A stretch of DNA of 64,000 bases from Catenovulum sp052056295. Lineage in GTDB: Bacteria > Pseudomonadota > Gammaproteobacteria > Enterobacterales > Alteromonadaceae. The stretch is from contig NZ_CP182493.1 of the NCBI RefSeq assembly GCF_052056295.1, forward strand, positions 1,674,001-1,738,000, in the 5' to 3' direction. The notes beneath the pieces are model-generated. The model did no database searches. It was not told the origin of the DNA and saw nothing but the letters and a program-made list of their open reading frames with translations. Positions 17,045 through 26,408 of the stretch are shown piece after piece (within the stretch, counting starts at the first letter, position 1; every line of letters begins with the position of its first letter). The position numbers were made by a program, and so were the translations under genes.

Positions 17045-17089
17045 TAGTCACATATTTACAACAAGTCATCTACTGCTTTTTTGTAAAAA

Positions 17090-17779
17090 CTATAATGCTG
17101 TTTCAAGTGCACGACTGTCTGTTAATAAAATAGTTACTTGCCCGCTGGCTGTGTCAACTGGCTGGACAATTAATGCTTGCTCTGACGAAAAAGCATTAAC
17201 GCTTTGTAACGACTGATAAATATTTGCCGTTACTGCGTCTACATCCTCTACAGCGACACTCAGCTTGAAAGCACATTGGCTGGTGCGGCATTCAATTTCA
17301 TCTAATGCTTGCCCAGCCAAAAACTCATTCTGTTGCCAGATATTAGTTAATTTCTGTTGCTGTTGTTCAGCCCATTCAGCATTGACGCTTTCGTTATTAA
17401 AGTTTGCCGCCAAATTAGCGTGTAAAGTACCAATGGGGGTTTGTTCTATTTTGGCAAAGAGCTTGGACTGCTCAAGCAACTGCTGTGATTGCTCAATTGA
17501 GATAACTTCAAATTGTGTAACTTCTGCTGGTGTAGGTTTGTCTGTAATGGATTGTGGAGCTGCTTTAATATTTTCTACTCTGGCATTTTGTCTAGTTGCC
17601 TGTTTTTCATCAAGCTGTTGCAATACCTCTGCTGCAAGCTTAGTGGTACTCACTTCAATTAACTCAGCTTGCAATTGCGCGATAGTATCTTGCTGAGTTT
17701 CAATGGATAAGAGTAAAAATCGGCAATAAGCAAACATAGCCAAACAAGCCAATGCAAGAATTGCTGAGATCACTTTCAT
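17090..17779 (-). CDS. Hypothetical single-pass membrane protein with coiled coil
   Basis: A 229-residue protein I do not recognise. It starts with a membrane segment (ISAILALACLAMFAY, residues 4-18) followed by a probable coiled coil rich in Gln, Glu and Ala (to about residue 65), then a soluble C-terminal part with one Cys pair (CRTSQC). Topology suggests most of it is periplasmic. AGGATA lies before the ATG. It follows the Cys/Tyr-rich secreted protein gene but a strong hairpin separates them, so it probably has its own promoter. Confidence 0.7.
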   Translation of the reverse strand: MKVISAILALACLAMFAYCRFLLLSIETQQDTIAQLQAELIEVSTTKLAAEVLQQLDEKQATRQNARVENIKAAPQSITDKPTPAEVTQFEVISIEQSQQLLEQSKLFAKIEQTPIGTLHANLAANFNNESVNAEWAEQQQQKLTNIWQQNEFLAGQALDEIECRTSQCAFKLSVAVEDVDAVTANIYQSLQSVNAFSSEQALIVQPVDTASGQVTILLTDSRALETAL

Positions 17780-17802
17780 AAATTTATCCTGAATATTTAC
17801 CC

Positions 17803-17837
17803 TAAAAAATAAGTAAGAAGGTTGCCCTTCTTACTTA
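17803..17837 (-). terminator. Rho-independent terminator of the Cys/Tyr-rich protein gene
   Basis: A perfect 12-bp stem (TAAGTAAGAAGG / CCTTCTTACTTA) with loop TTGC, followed on the minus strand by ATTTTTTAG. It lies 16 bases past the stop of the gene at 17853-18431. Confidence 0.85.
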
Positions 17838-17852
17838 AACCATCAAACCAAT

Positions 17853-18431
17853 TTATTTAGTTATTTTAGTGATATCACATTGAGTATCACCTAAGCCAGT
17901 GCCAGTAGTTGTAACATTAAAACCAGTTTTACCGCTAATCTGACACGAATAACCAGGACTGCTGTAACTCCACGGGTAACCAACAGTTTTGGTTGCAACT
18001 ACACCATGGTAGAAACATTTAAAGTCGTAATAATCGTAGCCGTAGTAGCCTTGTTTTTGTACCCAGCTACACTGGTCACCTGGATATACAGGGATTTCAG
18101 GTGCTTTTTTGTAAACATCAGCGGAACAACTGCCGGTCGTATCGACTATATATTTCGATGAATCTGCACTTTGTACATAGCAAGAGCGACCTCTTTGGTG
18201 GAGTACATCCACTGCTGTCGCATAAGTCTCACCTTGACAACTAAGATGCTTCACCTTTGTTGTAACTCCTGTGTAGGGAACATAATTCCAATTTCCCCAT
18301 GAGCAACCGCTAGCAGCACTCTGTGTTGACCCGAGCACATCTATACTTCCAACCCAAGTATCAGCTGCCGAAGCAATTGCTGAAAAACCAACTAAAGTGC
18401 TTGCGAGTGCTAATTTTTTTAATACATTCAT
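17853..18431 (-). CDS. Secreted Cys/Tyr-rich hypothetical protein
   Basis: A 192-residue protein with a signal peptide (cleavage after ASA, about residue 22). The mature part has about eight cysteines and many Tyr and Trp residues (for example GYYGYDYYDFKC), suggesting a small disulfide-bonded extracellular or periplasmic domain. I recognise no family. AGGAG lies 7 bases before the ATG. It sits just downstream of a TonB receptor gene, but a terminator lies between them and another follows it, so it appears to be a single-gene unit. A glycan-binding role is possible from context only. Confidence 0.75.
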   Translation of the reverse strand: MNVLKKLALASTLVGFSAIASAADTWVGSIDVLGSTQSAASGCSWGNWNYVPYTGVTTKVKHLSCQGETYATAVDVLHQRGRSCYVQSADSSKYIVDTTGSCSADVYKKAPEIPVYPGDQCSWVQKQGYYGYDYYDFKCFYHGVVATKTVGYPWSYSSPGYSCQISGKTGFNVTTTGTGLGDTQCDITKITK

Positions 18432-18575
18432 GTATAAGCTCCTAATTTATTTAAATATCAATCCCTTGTTGCCACCTATCCAAAATGACAATACAAGTGT
18501 GTGTTGTGTGTGAGGCGACGCCTCGGCGAAAGTATCCATTCCTTCAAAATAAGTTCCGAATAAGTTTAAGAAAAG

Positions 18576-18603
18576 AAGGTGTTAAGCTTGGGCTTAACAC
18601 CTT
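18576..18603 (-). terminator. Terminator downstream of the first TonB receptor gene
   Basis: A perfect 12-bp stem (AAGGTGTTAAGC / GCTTAACACCTT) with loop TTGG, followed on the minus strand by CTTTTCTT. It lies 23 bases past the receptor stop codon. Confidence 0.8.
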
Positions 18604-18625
18604 GGTTTTGATTAAGCGCGAACGC

Positions 18626-21600
18626 TTAGAAAGTGTAACGTGCACCTATGTTGTATCTTGGCGCTTGTTGCGTCACATTCATCACCATATTTTGATGGCG
18701 ACTGTGTTGGCGAGTGTATTCATCAGTAATATTTATGCCTTCTACAAAAACAGTTAAGTTTTCGTTTACGTCATAACTTACATTTAAATCCCACTGGCCG
18801 TAGGCTTCTGTATAAATTGGGTTTTTCTGATCACCGGTGAAAGTATTAACCAAGAATTTGTCGCGCCAGTTGTAGGCTAAACGCACCTGTAAACCGTCTT
18901 TTTCGTAGAAACCTACGAAGTTGGCAGAATCACTCAAACCTAACAATACAAATTGGTTTTCAACTGGAATCGAATTACCTTCTTCATCCACGAGCTCAAC
19001 ACCATTCTCATCAACTTGATTACCTTTGTTGGTGTTGTAGTTGTCATACACTACGTCACCATCTACTGTGGTAAAGTTGATTTGGGTACCAAAACCGCTG
19101 TCACCAAATAAATGTTGGATAGCGACCTCAAAACCATCAATAGATGCTTCTTTTGCATTTGAAGGCGCTGTGAATACAAAGCTTGCACGCTCATAACCAT
19201 CAGTTGGATCTGTTAGTTTACCTACTGCGTCAATCCAGCCTTGGTCTAAGTAATACTGGCGTAAATCACCCGCATTAGGACCAGCTTCTTCAGCTGATAA
19301 GTTAAGCGCAGCTAGCGCTTCTGCGGCATTTGGGCCAGAAAACGGGTGTACTACATCAAACGGGGTATCTGTAATGCTACCGTTGCCGATAAAGTTTTTA
19401 ACGTCTTTTGCATAGTAGCCAATAGACATATAACTACCTTCGTCGTAATACCACTCTGCTGATAAATCGAAGTTAGTCGACTCAAATGGCAATAAATTAG
19501 GGTTACCACTACTACCAGTACCACCATTGATTCGGCCTAACTGATCTACTGTGCGACCGCCTTGGATATCAGAGTAACTCGGACGGGTAATAGATTTGCC
19601 TATTGCTGTACGTAGAATTAAGTCATCGATAATTTCAATGTCAAAATCAAGCGCTGGCAATACATTGTCGTATGAGCCAGATTGTGCAGAGTTAATCGGC
19701 TCACCAGCAGCAGCTAATGAAAATTCATTCGCCCCAGTCCAACTAACAGAAGTGTAATTAGGTACAACAGCTGGTGACGTTACGTCTGTCTCTTCATAGC
19801 GAACACCAACAGATAAATTAGCCGGGCGCTCGATAACATCAAAAACAAAGTTTGCTTGAACAAACGCGGATTGCTGTTTCTCAACTACGCGTCTGTCTGT
19901 TGAATAGCTGGTTGGTGCACATAATTTTGGACCACAATCACCCAAAGACTCATCATTGGCGATAGCAATAGCTTCTACTTGATCGATAACTTCTAAGAAA
20001 TCCGCCTTATAGATATATTTTTCCATTCTAGGATTATCACTGCCTGGGATATCAGAAAACTTATCTGGCACTGTATCTAGGGTGAAGATGTCATCATCAT
20101 ATGAGTCTTGCATTTGGTAATCTGGATCATAGTCTGGGCTAGTTTCATCCATCTTGGAAGCTATGCCATAACCACCCCAAGTAGAGTCGCGCTGCGAGTT
20201 ACCAAATGCAGATCTATTTTTCGCTTCCATCGAAGCAATACCAAAATCTATGCTGTGAACAAGACCATCATCAAAAGTGTATTTACCTTTTAATTGGTAC
20301 TGATCAATTTCAGATTTCATGTATGCATTGCGGAAGCTAGTACCCGCACTCATCATACGTGACGCATCACGCTCTTCCGCGCCATTTGCATAAACAATAT
20401 CAAGCACAGGGAAGTCTTTGCTATAGTCAACTGTTGCGCCAATTCTATCGTTTTGAGTTAAACCAATAATATTGTTAGAACCGCGCCAATCAGCTGGGCC
20501 AGCTTCAGCTTCAGATGAATGAATATCTAACACGAGTTTTAAATTTTCGTTTGGAGTGAACTCTAAATTAAAACCAAGTGATTTGTTTTCGTTATAGGTA
20601 CCAAAGCTAGCAACGCCAGAAGCAGCATCTGCACCACTTAAATCAGTGTAAATAACAGGTGCAACAACAGAACCAACAGCATCTGTTCCTTCTGTCATCA
20701 CTATGTTACCTGGGGTAGTTGTGTCGTATGCGTTGTTAAACCAAGCTGAAATATTTGTGCTGTTTGTTTCTACTTCATTTTTTGCGTAGGTATAATCAAG
20801 TGTCGCTAAAATAGAATCTACAGGTCTAAATTGAAGTGTTAATTGGCCGTTGACGCGCTCACGTTCAACATTGTTAAACTCATAAGATAAGTTACGTGGT
20901 ACTGAATAAACCTCGTCTACCGTTGGACGATTGATTACCGCAACTTGTTCTTTAACTAAAATTCCATTGTCGTCATATTCGTCTAACGGCAAAGTTCCCC
21001 AGTCAGCATCGTGACCTTTGATTGTGTACCAACCATTGCCAGTTACTGCAGAATTGTAAGCACTCTTTCTTTGTTGGTATGAACCAACTAAAGAGATACC
21101 AACTTTGTCATCAAAGAAACTATTACTGACAATTGCCGACAATTCAGGAGTAATAGTATTGCCTTCAAGTGATTGATCCATTACACCTTTAGCACCAACA
21201 CTGAGTTTAAAGCCTGGTGAATTTAAAGGTCGATGAGTTTCTAAGTTGATAACAGAACCAATACCACCTGTGGTGTATTCAGCTCGTGAAGTTTTATAAA
21301 TTTGCACCCCAGAAACGCCTTCAGAGGCTAAATTGGCAAAATCAAATGATCGAGTGGATGCAGCAGTCGTCGCTTCTAAATTAGCAGCAGGCATTTGACG
21401 GCCATTTAACGTAACTACGTTAAAGTCTGGGCCAAAACCACGTACTGTTACTTTACTACCTTCACCATTGGTACGGTCGATAGACACACCAGTAATACGT
21501 TGTAGCGATTCAGCTAAGTTGGTGTCTGGGAATTTACCCATATCTTCAGCGTTAATCGCGTCAACAATACCTGTACTTTCACGCTTAGTATCCATAGCGC

Positions 21601-21742
21601 GCATAATCGAACCGCGAATACCTGTAACTGTAATGGTTTCGTCGACGGTTTCTTCTGCATTTGCATAACTTGCATGGCCTGCCATAAGGCTTGCTAGCAT
21701 GGCGGTTGATACCGCACTTAGTTTAAAAGTTTTGTGTCCCAT
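18626..21742 (-). CDS. TonB-dependent receptor (oligosaccharide type)
   Basis: A protein of about 1038 residues with a signal peptide ending at ASYANA and a TonB-box-like segment (ETVDETITVTG). The plug domain shows KFPDTNLAESLQRITGVSI and VRGFGPDFNVVTLNGRQMP. The barrel ends in NIGARYTF with a terminal phenylalanine. This subfamily, common in Alteromonadales and Caulobacter, imports carbohydrate oligomers; here the neighbours indicate laminarin fragments. I start at ATG 21742, which has AAGGG upstream and gives a proper signal peptide; the open frame extends to 21841. A perfect LacI-type palindrome lies about 106 bases upstream, and the 18 bases around the start match the leader of the GH16 gene at 25481. 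Confidence 0.92.
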   Translation of the reverse strand: MGHKTFKLSAVSTAMLASLMAGHASYANAEETVDETITVTGIRGSIMRAMDTKRESTGIVDAINAEDMGKFPDTNLAESLQRITGVSIDRTNGEGSKVTVRGFGPDFNVVTLNGRQMPAANLEATTAASTRSFDFANLASEGVSGVQIYKTSRAEYTTGGIGSVINLETHRPLNSPGFKLSVGAKGVMDQSLEGNTITPELSAIVSNSFFDDKVGISLVGSYQQRKSAYNSAVTGNGWYTIKGHDADWGTLPLDEYDDNGILVKEQVAVINRPTVDEVYSVPRNLSYEFNNVERERVNGQLTLQFRPVDSILATLDYTYAKNEVETNSTNISAWFNNAYDTTTPGNIVMTEGTDAVGSVVAPVIYTDLSGADAASGVASFGTYNENKSLGFNLEFTPNENLKLVLDIHSSEAEAGPADWRGSNNIIGLTQNDRIGATVDYSKDFPVLDIVYANGAEERDASRMMSAGTSFRNAYMKSEIDQYQLKGKYTFDDGLVHSIDFGIASMEAKNRSAFGNSQRDSTWGGYGIASKMDETSPDYDPDYQMQDSYDDDIFTLDTVPDKFSDIPGSDNPRMEKYIYKADFLEVIDQVEAIAIANDESLGDCGPKLCAPTSYSTDRRVVEKQQSAFVQANFVFDVIERPANLSVGVRYEETDVTSPAVVPNYTSVSWTGANEFSLAAAGEPINSAQSGSYDNVLPALDFDIEIIDDLILRTAIGKSITRPSYSDIQGGRTVDQLGRINGGTGSSGNPNLLPFESTNFDLSAEWYYDEGSYMSIGYYAKDVKNFIGNGSITDTPFDVVHPFSGPNAAEALAALNLSAEEAGPNAGDLRQYYLDQGWIDAVGKLTDPTDGYERASFVFTAPSNAKEASIDGFEVAIQHLFGDSGFGTQINFTTVDGDVVYDNYNTNKGNQVDENGVELVDEEGNSIPVENQFVLLGLSDSANFVGFYEKDGLQVRLAYNWRDKFLVNTFTGDQKNPIYTEAYGQWDLNVSYDVNENLTVFVEGINITDEYTRQHSRHQNMVMNVTQQAPRYNIGARYTF

Positions 21743-21983
21743 GTGTTTGCCCTTAGTGTTAGTTTTACACAACATAATCGCGCAAAGGTAAGCGGTTTCA
21801 TTATTATTGTGATACTGCGCAACTTTATGAAACCAAACCAACCATATGAAAGCGCTTTCTAGAAATTAGAGTATTCAACCATTTTCATAAAGTCAATAAT
21901 TATTTAACAATATGGAAAAGAATACCTGTAGATTGTGTACGTCCTTGTACACTTATCGGTACTGCTACAGCTTAAAACTTAGC
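21743..21983. promoter_or_regulatory. Promoter region of the first TonB receptor
   Basis: This 241-base gap holds the LacI-type palindrome at 21848, and an inverted repeat GTGTAC-GTCCTT-GTACAC at 21935-21952 whose role is unclear. No gene is seen. Confidence 0.5.
21848..21859. promoter_or_regulatory. LacI-type operator (perfect palindrome)
   Basis: GAAAGCGCTTTC, a perfect 12-bp palindrome of the form bound by many LacI-family sugar repressors. It lies 106-117 bases upstream of the chosen receptor start, within the presumed promoter. Confidence 0.65.
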
Positions 21984-24900
21984 TTAGTAACCCCACAATC
22001 TAGTTTCGTAGATTGAGTATCCCCATTGGTTGCCAGTACTTTTGTTTTGCAACTCAAGTCTGATGTACTGATAGGTACCCGACAGCTCTATCACATCACT
22101 GCGAGCGCCAAATTGTCCGTCTTGCAGTTGGCCAATAGCTTGCCAAGTTACGCCGTCGTTTGAACCTAGCACTTGGTAACTGCCCGCATTGGCAGCTTCC
22201 CAGTCTATTTCAAGCTTTGACACTTGCTTAGCGGCAGGCAAGGTAAAATCTATTTGCACTGTGTTGTCGGCGTGAATACTTTCCCAACGTGTCGCACTGT
22301 CGCCATCTAACATATTTTGCGCGCTTTGCAGCTCGCTTGTGCTTGTTATAGTCAGCTGGCTGGTTAAATCTAACTCGGCTGCACCAGTTAAACTGCCCAT
22401 TACCTTTATTTCATAAATTGAGTAGCCCCACATATTGCCACTGCTACGCGCTGTACCAAGTATTTGTAAATATTGATACTGACCTTGCAGCGTGTGCTGG
22501 TCGCTACGAGCACCAAATGCTCCACCTGTGTGTTCTGCAATTTGTTGCCAAGATTGACCATCAACCGAAGCTAAAATTTGGTAATCCGCCGCATTGGCAG
22601 CTTCCCAATCAATTTCAATTGAAGCTAAATCAACCATTTGATTAAAGTTAAGTGTGATGCTGGTTGGGTCAACATTATGTGCCGATTCCCAACGTGAGCC
22701 TGCATCCCCATCAATTGCATATTGTGCACTAGTTAGTTCACTGCTGGCCGTCGCCGTGGCATATTGGCTTAAATTAACCACTTGGCTAGCGCCACCACCA
22801 AAAGCAACTGCAATTGTGTGATCACTGTCTATGTTAGTGAAGGTGTATTTCTCAATAGCGCCATACGAAACCCCATCAATAATCACATTACTGACACTGC
22901 TACCCGCATCGGCATTAAAGTAATAAGTCGCCGAGTCTGTATTGCTGCGGTTGTAGCGAATTGTGCCTGCAGGTGAAATACTGCCACCTTGGTCGAGTGT
23001 CATGCTATAAATACGGTGTGGCATATGATCAATTGCTAACAATTGCACGTCGGTCACTTCGACTAATTCACCAGCCGGTGGTCTGAAGAAGAACTTGAAG
23101 TTTTGCTCACTAACAGGCGGTTGATTAACAAAAGTATCAAACTGCTCGTAGCTACCTTCAGTTGTACTATCAGTCCAATCAATTAAGCTTGTGCCATTGG
23201 CAAACTCAGCTTTAAATTGCGCTAAGCTGCGCTCTGGTGAATTATCACCTGCTACTTGAATGGCTTTAATTTCATAATGAGGGTCGATTTGTACTGACAC
23301 ATCTAAATCTAAACCTTCAGCTTGGCCATCGTTACCACTGGCTTTAGTGCCTAACGAACCGTCGACTGCACGTTGGGCAACACCCCACCACTCGTTTTCC
23401 CAGCCAGCACTTGCACCGCTGAAGTTTGATGGATTAATTGCAGGTACTAATGGCTCACCTGTGCCTATATATGCAACTTCTTGAATAACAACATCGTCAA
23501 TGCTTACCCCAGCTGTACCTAACTCACCAAATAGGAAAGCTAACCGACCCGTATTACCTGCTTGGGTGTAGTCAATTTCAAACTGATAATCTGTCATTGC
23601 CGTGGTTAATTGCAGCGTTTGATACAAATGTGTACCAGTTTGTGTTGGGTTTAAATCATTGTCTGATAAACGCACTATCATTTGTCTTGAAGTATCAGCC
23701 GCGGCGCTAAACTGCACTCGGTATTTGTAATTGCTCTTTAAACCAAAACCAGAGGTATGCAGTTGCACTGAGCCATAGTTGGCACCGTCATCAGTTAAAC
23801 TGAGTTGTGCTTGCGCATTACTAAAATCAAACTGACTGTCGGCACCATCAAAAGCTTCGGTTGTCCAGTCAGCTGAACCTTGGCTAAAGTCACCATTGGT
23901 TAACATGTTGACACTTCTGTCTGGTAATACTGTGCCAGCTGGTTTTGGATACATATTTGCCACGTCTTCAAAGGCTTTAAATTCCAATAACCACACAGGG
24001 TTGGCTTTATCAATTCGGCCTTTAGTCACAAGTTTTACATAACGGTAAGTTTTGTTGATATCAAAGGTGTGAGTTGCCCAACCTGTGTTTTCTTGCTCAG
24101 AATTTAGGATAAATTCCCAGTCACCATCCGTGCTTTTACCATAGATATCGTAAGCTTTAGGTAAATTCCACGCCCACTCAATCCAGAAATAATTGATGTT
24201 TTTGTCTGAGCCATAATCTATCTCGACCCAGTGTAATTCATCATCATTTGGTGTTGCCCATTTAGAGCCAACATAACCGTCGGCGGCATTGTCTGGGCCA
24301 TTGTCTCTGTGGTCATTGTCGTAACCCGGTTGGTCGTAATCATCCGCTGTTACCGCTACAGGTGCTAACCAACCACGTAAATTGTAGAAACCTTTAGTAT
24401 TGCCAGTTTCACGGAAGAAACTGTATTTAGAATCATCGACATATTTTTGTGTTGGTTCAGATGCAGGCAATGGCCAATGTGCGACATAATCTACCAAAAA
24501 GTCAGTACCTTCACGCCCTATGTTTGCCCCCATGGCTTGTGTGTCTAAATACTCGTATTGACGTACTCCATTTTCGTCGACATAACTATATCCGGTGCGA
24601 TTCGCGACATTTTCATCTGGGGTAAACTTGTTGTAGTTGCCAACATCTGGCCACTCAGTATGGGTGATGGCGTGGTTTAAGATCATACGCATAGGCGTCA
24701 CGTATGGCCAAGGTTGATCATCCCCTTGGTTTTCGCGCGAGAAAGTTTGTGTGAGCTCGCCGTTTACATACCATTCTACTTTGTCAGGTGTTTTTATTAC
24801 GCCATAGGTATTGTATGTATTGGTTGCATCGTTAATACCCAAAGCTTGATAGGATAAACTGGTGCCACCGTGCACAGCATAGGGCGCTGTCCAATAAGTT

Positions 24901-25481
24901 TGTGGCAATTTGTCGGCGTTGGCACCTGTCCATTCAACTATGTCTAACTCTTGGCAAGCAGTCCAGCCCACATCAGGGTAATTACCTAATAACCACCATG
25001 CTGGGAATTCAGCATTGCGCGCAGGTGGCATTTTAATTCGCGCTTCAAATTTACCGTAAGTGAAGGTTGTATCATCGGTAATTTGGCTTTCAATACGGCC
25101 GGCACGAATAAATAGTGGTTTGCCTGGGTTTTGCGCATCACCACCATAATAATCTTGAATTTCACCATCCATATAACGCGCTTTTAAGTTTAGCGCCTTA
25201 CCGTCTAGTGCGTCTGTGTCTGGTTGGCCGGTGCGAATGGTCCAGTCGGCTTGTGGATATTCAACATCTTGGTAATCAATGTCTTCACCGTTTACGAAGA
25301 TATTCTGTTCAACTTTCCAAGCTTGACGGTTAATTTGTTCCGCGTCGAAATGGTCAACAAATGACGAGTTTACATTTGGGTCGTTCCAATACGGGTCGTT
25401 GTAGTCTGCCGCTAATGCACTGGCAGAAAAACAGCCAGTGACTAACGCAATTGTGTGTGTAATTTTATTCAATTTTTGCAT
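21984..25481 (-). CDS. Secreted GH16 glucanase with several CBM32/F5-8-type and CBM4/9-like modules
   Basis: A 1165-residue protein with a signal peptide (cleavage near SALA/ADY, residue 24). Domains: GH16, about 38-338, motif QELDIVE (Glu178, Asp180, Glu183); a discoidin/F5-8-like module, about 370-505; a CBM4/9-like module, about 525-685 (MLTNGDFSQGSADW); a further beta-sandwich, about 690-850; an InlB-like repeat, about 855-915; and two tandem F5/8 (CBM32-like) modules, about 917-1035 and 1040-1165, that are clearly copies of each other (both with DGDxxxRWES, EIDWEAANA and WGYSIYE). Beta-1,3-glucan is the likely substrate from context; agarase or porphyranase activity cannot be excluded. 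The start has only weak AGG; a short upstream reading frame overlaps it. Confidence 0.9.
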   Translation of the reverse strand: MQKLNKITHTIALVTGCFSASALAADYNDPYWNDPNVNSSFVDHFDAEQINRQAWKVEQNIFVNGEDIDYQDVEYPQADWTIRTGQPDTDALDGKALNLKARYMDGEIQDYYGGDAQNPGKPLFIRAGRIESQITDDTTFTYGKFEARIKMPPARNAEFPAWWLLGNYPDVGWTACQELDIVEWTGANADKLPQTYWTAPYAVHGGTSLSYQALGINDATNTYNTYGVIKTPDKVEWYVNGELTQTFSRENQGDDQPWPYVTPMRMILNHAITHTEWPDVGNYNKFTPDENVANRTGYSYVDENGVRQYEYLDTQAMGANIGREGTDFLVDYVAHWPLPASEPTQKYVDDSKYSFFRETGNTKGFYNLRGWLAPVAVTADDYDQPGYDNDHRDNGPDNAADGYVGSKWATPNDDELHWVEIDYGSDKNINYFWIEWAWNLPKAYDIYGKSTDGDWEFILNSEQENTGWATHTFDINKTYRYVKLVTKGRIDKANPVWLLEFKAFEDVANMYPKPAGTVLPDRSVNMLTNGDFSQGSADWTTEAFDGADSQFDFSNAQAQLSLTDDGANYGSVQLHTSGFGLKSNYKYRVQFSAAADTSRQMIVRLSDNDLNPTQTGTHLYQTLQLTTAMTDYQFEIDYTQAGNTGRLAFLFGELGTAGVSIDDVVIQEVAYIGTGEPLVPAINPSNFSGASAGWENEWWGVAQRAVDGSLGTKASGNDGQAEGLDLDVSVQIDPHYEIKAIQVAGDNSPERSLAQFKAEFANGTSLIDWTDSTTEGSYEQFDTFVNQPPVSEQNFKFFFRPPAGELVEVTDVQLLAIDHMPHRIYSMTLDQGGSISPAGTIRYNRSNTDSATYYFNADAGSSVSNVIIDGVSYGAIEKYTFTNIDSDHTIAVAFGGGASQVVNLSQYATATASSELTSAQYAIDGDAGSRWESAHNVDPTSITLNFNQMVDLASIEIDWEAANAADYQILASVDGQSWQQIAEHTGGAFGARSDQHTLQGQYQYLQILGTARSSGNMWGYSIYEIKVMGSLTGAAELDLTSQLTITSTSELQSAQNMLDGDSATRWESIHADNTVQIDFTLPAAKQVSKLEIDWEAANAGSYQVLGSNDGVTWQAIGQLQDGQFGARSDVIELSGTYQYIRLELQNKSTGNQWGYSIYETRLWGY

Positions 25482-25492
25482 GTTTGCCTCAT
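25469..25492 (-). other. Seven-codon upstream reading frame overlapping the GH16 start
   Basis: The ATG at 25492 is preceded by the strong TAAGGG site shared with the TonB receptor leader, and encodes MRQTCKN followed by TGA. The stop lies inside the first codons of the GH16 gene in another frame. It could couple or limit GH16 translation. Translation itself is not shown. Confidence 0.35.
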
Positions 25493-25608
25493 GTGTTTGC
25501 CCTTAGTTAGGGATTAACATCCAACAAATACTCAGTGATGGGCGCTTAATATTTGTTAGATGCACACATCCTATTGATACATTTTTTTAACATCAATATA
25601 GATTCGGC

Positions 25609-25646
25609 AAGTGGGAATTTTTTGCGATAAGTGGGAATGTTTCGCG
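25609..25646. promoter_or_regulatory. Direct repeat, possible LytTR-regulator binding site
   Basis: Two copies of AAGTGGGAATNTTTNGCG, starting at 25609 and 25629, a 20-base (two-turn) spacing. LytTR regulators bind pairs of short direct repeats about two helical turns apart. The site lies between the LytTR regulator gene and the GH16 gene it could control, about 130-165 bases upstream of that gene's start. Confidence 0.5.
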
Positions 25647-25668
25647 CTATTTAGCTCTAACTTGGCGA

Positions 25669-26406
25669 CTAGTTATCCGCCAAGTTAGGATAGTTTTGTG
25701 CATAACTGCGACTCATGCGAATTTGGCTTGCGTCGGCCAAATTTAAGTTAAAGTCTCCTTTGCCTAAAGCTTGCACACTTTGCACATAGTTAACATTGAC
25801 TAAAGTACTGCGATGTACTCGAATAAAGTCTTGTTCTGGCAGAATTTTTTGTAAACCTTTTAAGGTACAGCGCATAACATGCGTGTCGGTTTGAGTGTGA
25901 ATGCACATGTAATCGCCAGCCGCATCTACCCACATAATGTCACTGCTTGGCAATTGAGTTTGGTTATCAATATTCAACAAGGTTTGCTGAATTTCGCTTG
26001 AGGCGGCAAGATACTTTTGTTTGCTGTTGGCTTGTTGCTGAGCTAACTTTTGTTCAGCTTTATCTATGGCTTGTGCGAGTCGTTCACTGCTGATTGGCTT
26101 TAACAAATAATCAACAGCTGCCAGTTCAAAGGCTTTAACCGCAAAGTTGTCGTAGGCAGTGACAAATATGATTTCAGGCAGTACATCCGCTTGTAATTTG
26201 CTAACCACTTCTAAGCCGCTTAAACCCGGCATCATAATATCTAAAAATACCAACTGTGGATTATGTGTTTGTATAGCTTTAACCGCGGCAACACCATTGG
26301 TGCATTTTGCAACTATATCTATTTGACTGTGCTGCTGTAATTTAGCGCTGAGCTCTTCCAACAATAAAGGTTCGTCTTCTGCGATAACTGCAGTTATAGA
26401 TGGCAT
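25669..26406 (-). CDS. LytTR-family response regulator
   Basis: A 245-residue regulator with an N-terminal receiver domain (acidic pocket EDE at 10-12, phospho-acceptor Asp56 in VFLDIMMPG, Lys in LLKPIS) and a C-terminal LytTR DNA-binding domain (about 140-240, with DAAGDYMCIHT and RVHRSTLVNVNYV). It starts two bases after the stop of the sensor kinase gene, so the pair is translationally linked. The expected action is activation of nearby genes on phosphorylation; the flanking GH16 gene, with a matching direct repeat, is a candidate target. Confidence 0.93.
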   Translation of the reverse strand: MPSITAVIAEDEPLLLEELSAKLQQHSQIDIVAKCTNGVAAVKAIQTHNPQLVFLDIMMPGLSGLEVVSKLQADVLPEIIFVTAYDNFAVKAFELAAVDYLLKPISSERLAQAIDKAEQKLAQQQANSKQKYLAASSEIQQTLLNIDNQTQLPSSDIMWVDAAGDYMCIHTQTDTHVMRCTLKGLQKILPEQDFIRVHRSTLVNVNYVQSVQALGKGDFNLNLADASQIRMSRSYAQNYPNLADN

Positions 26407-26408
26407 TG

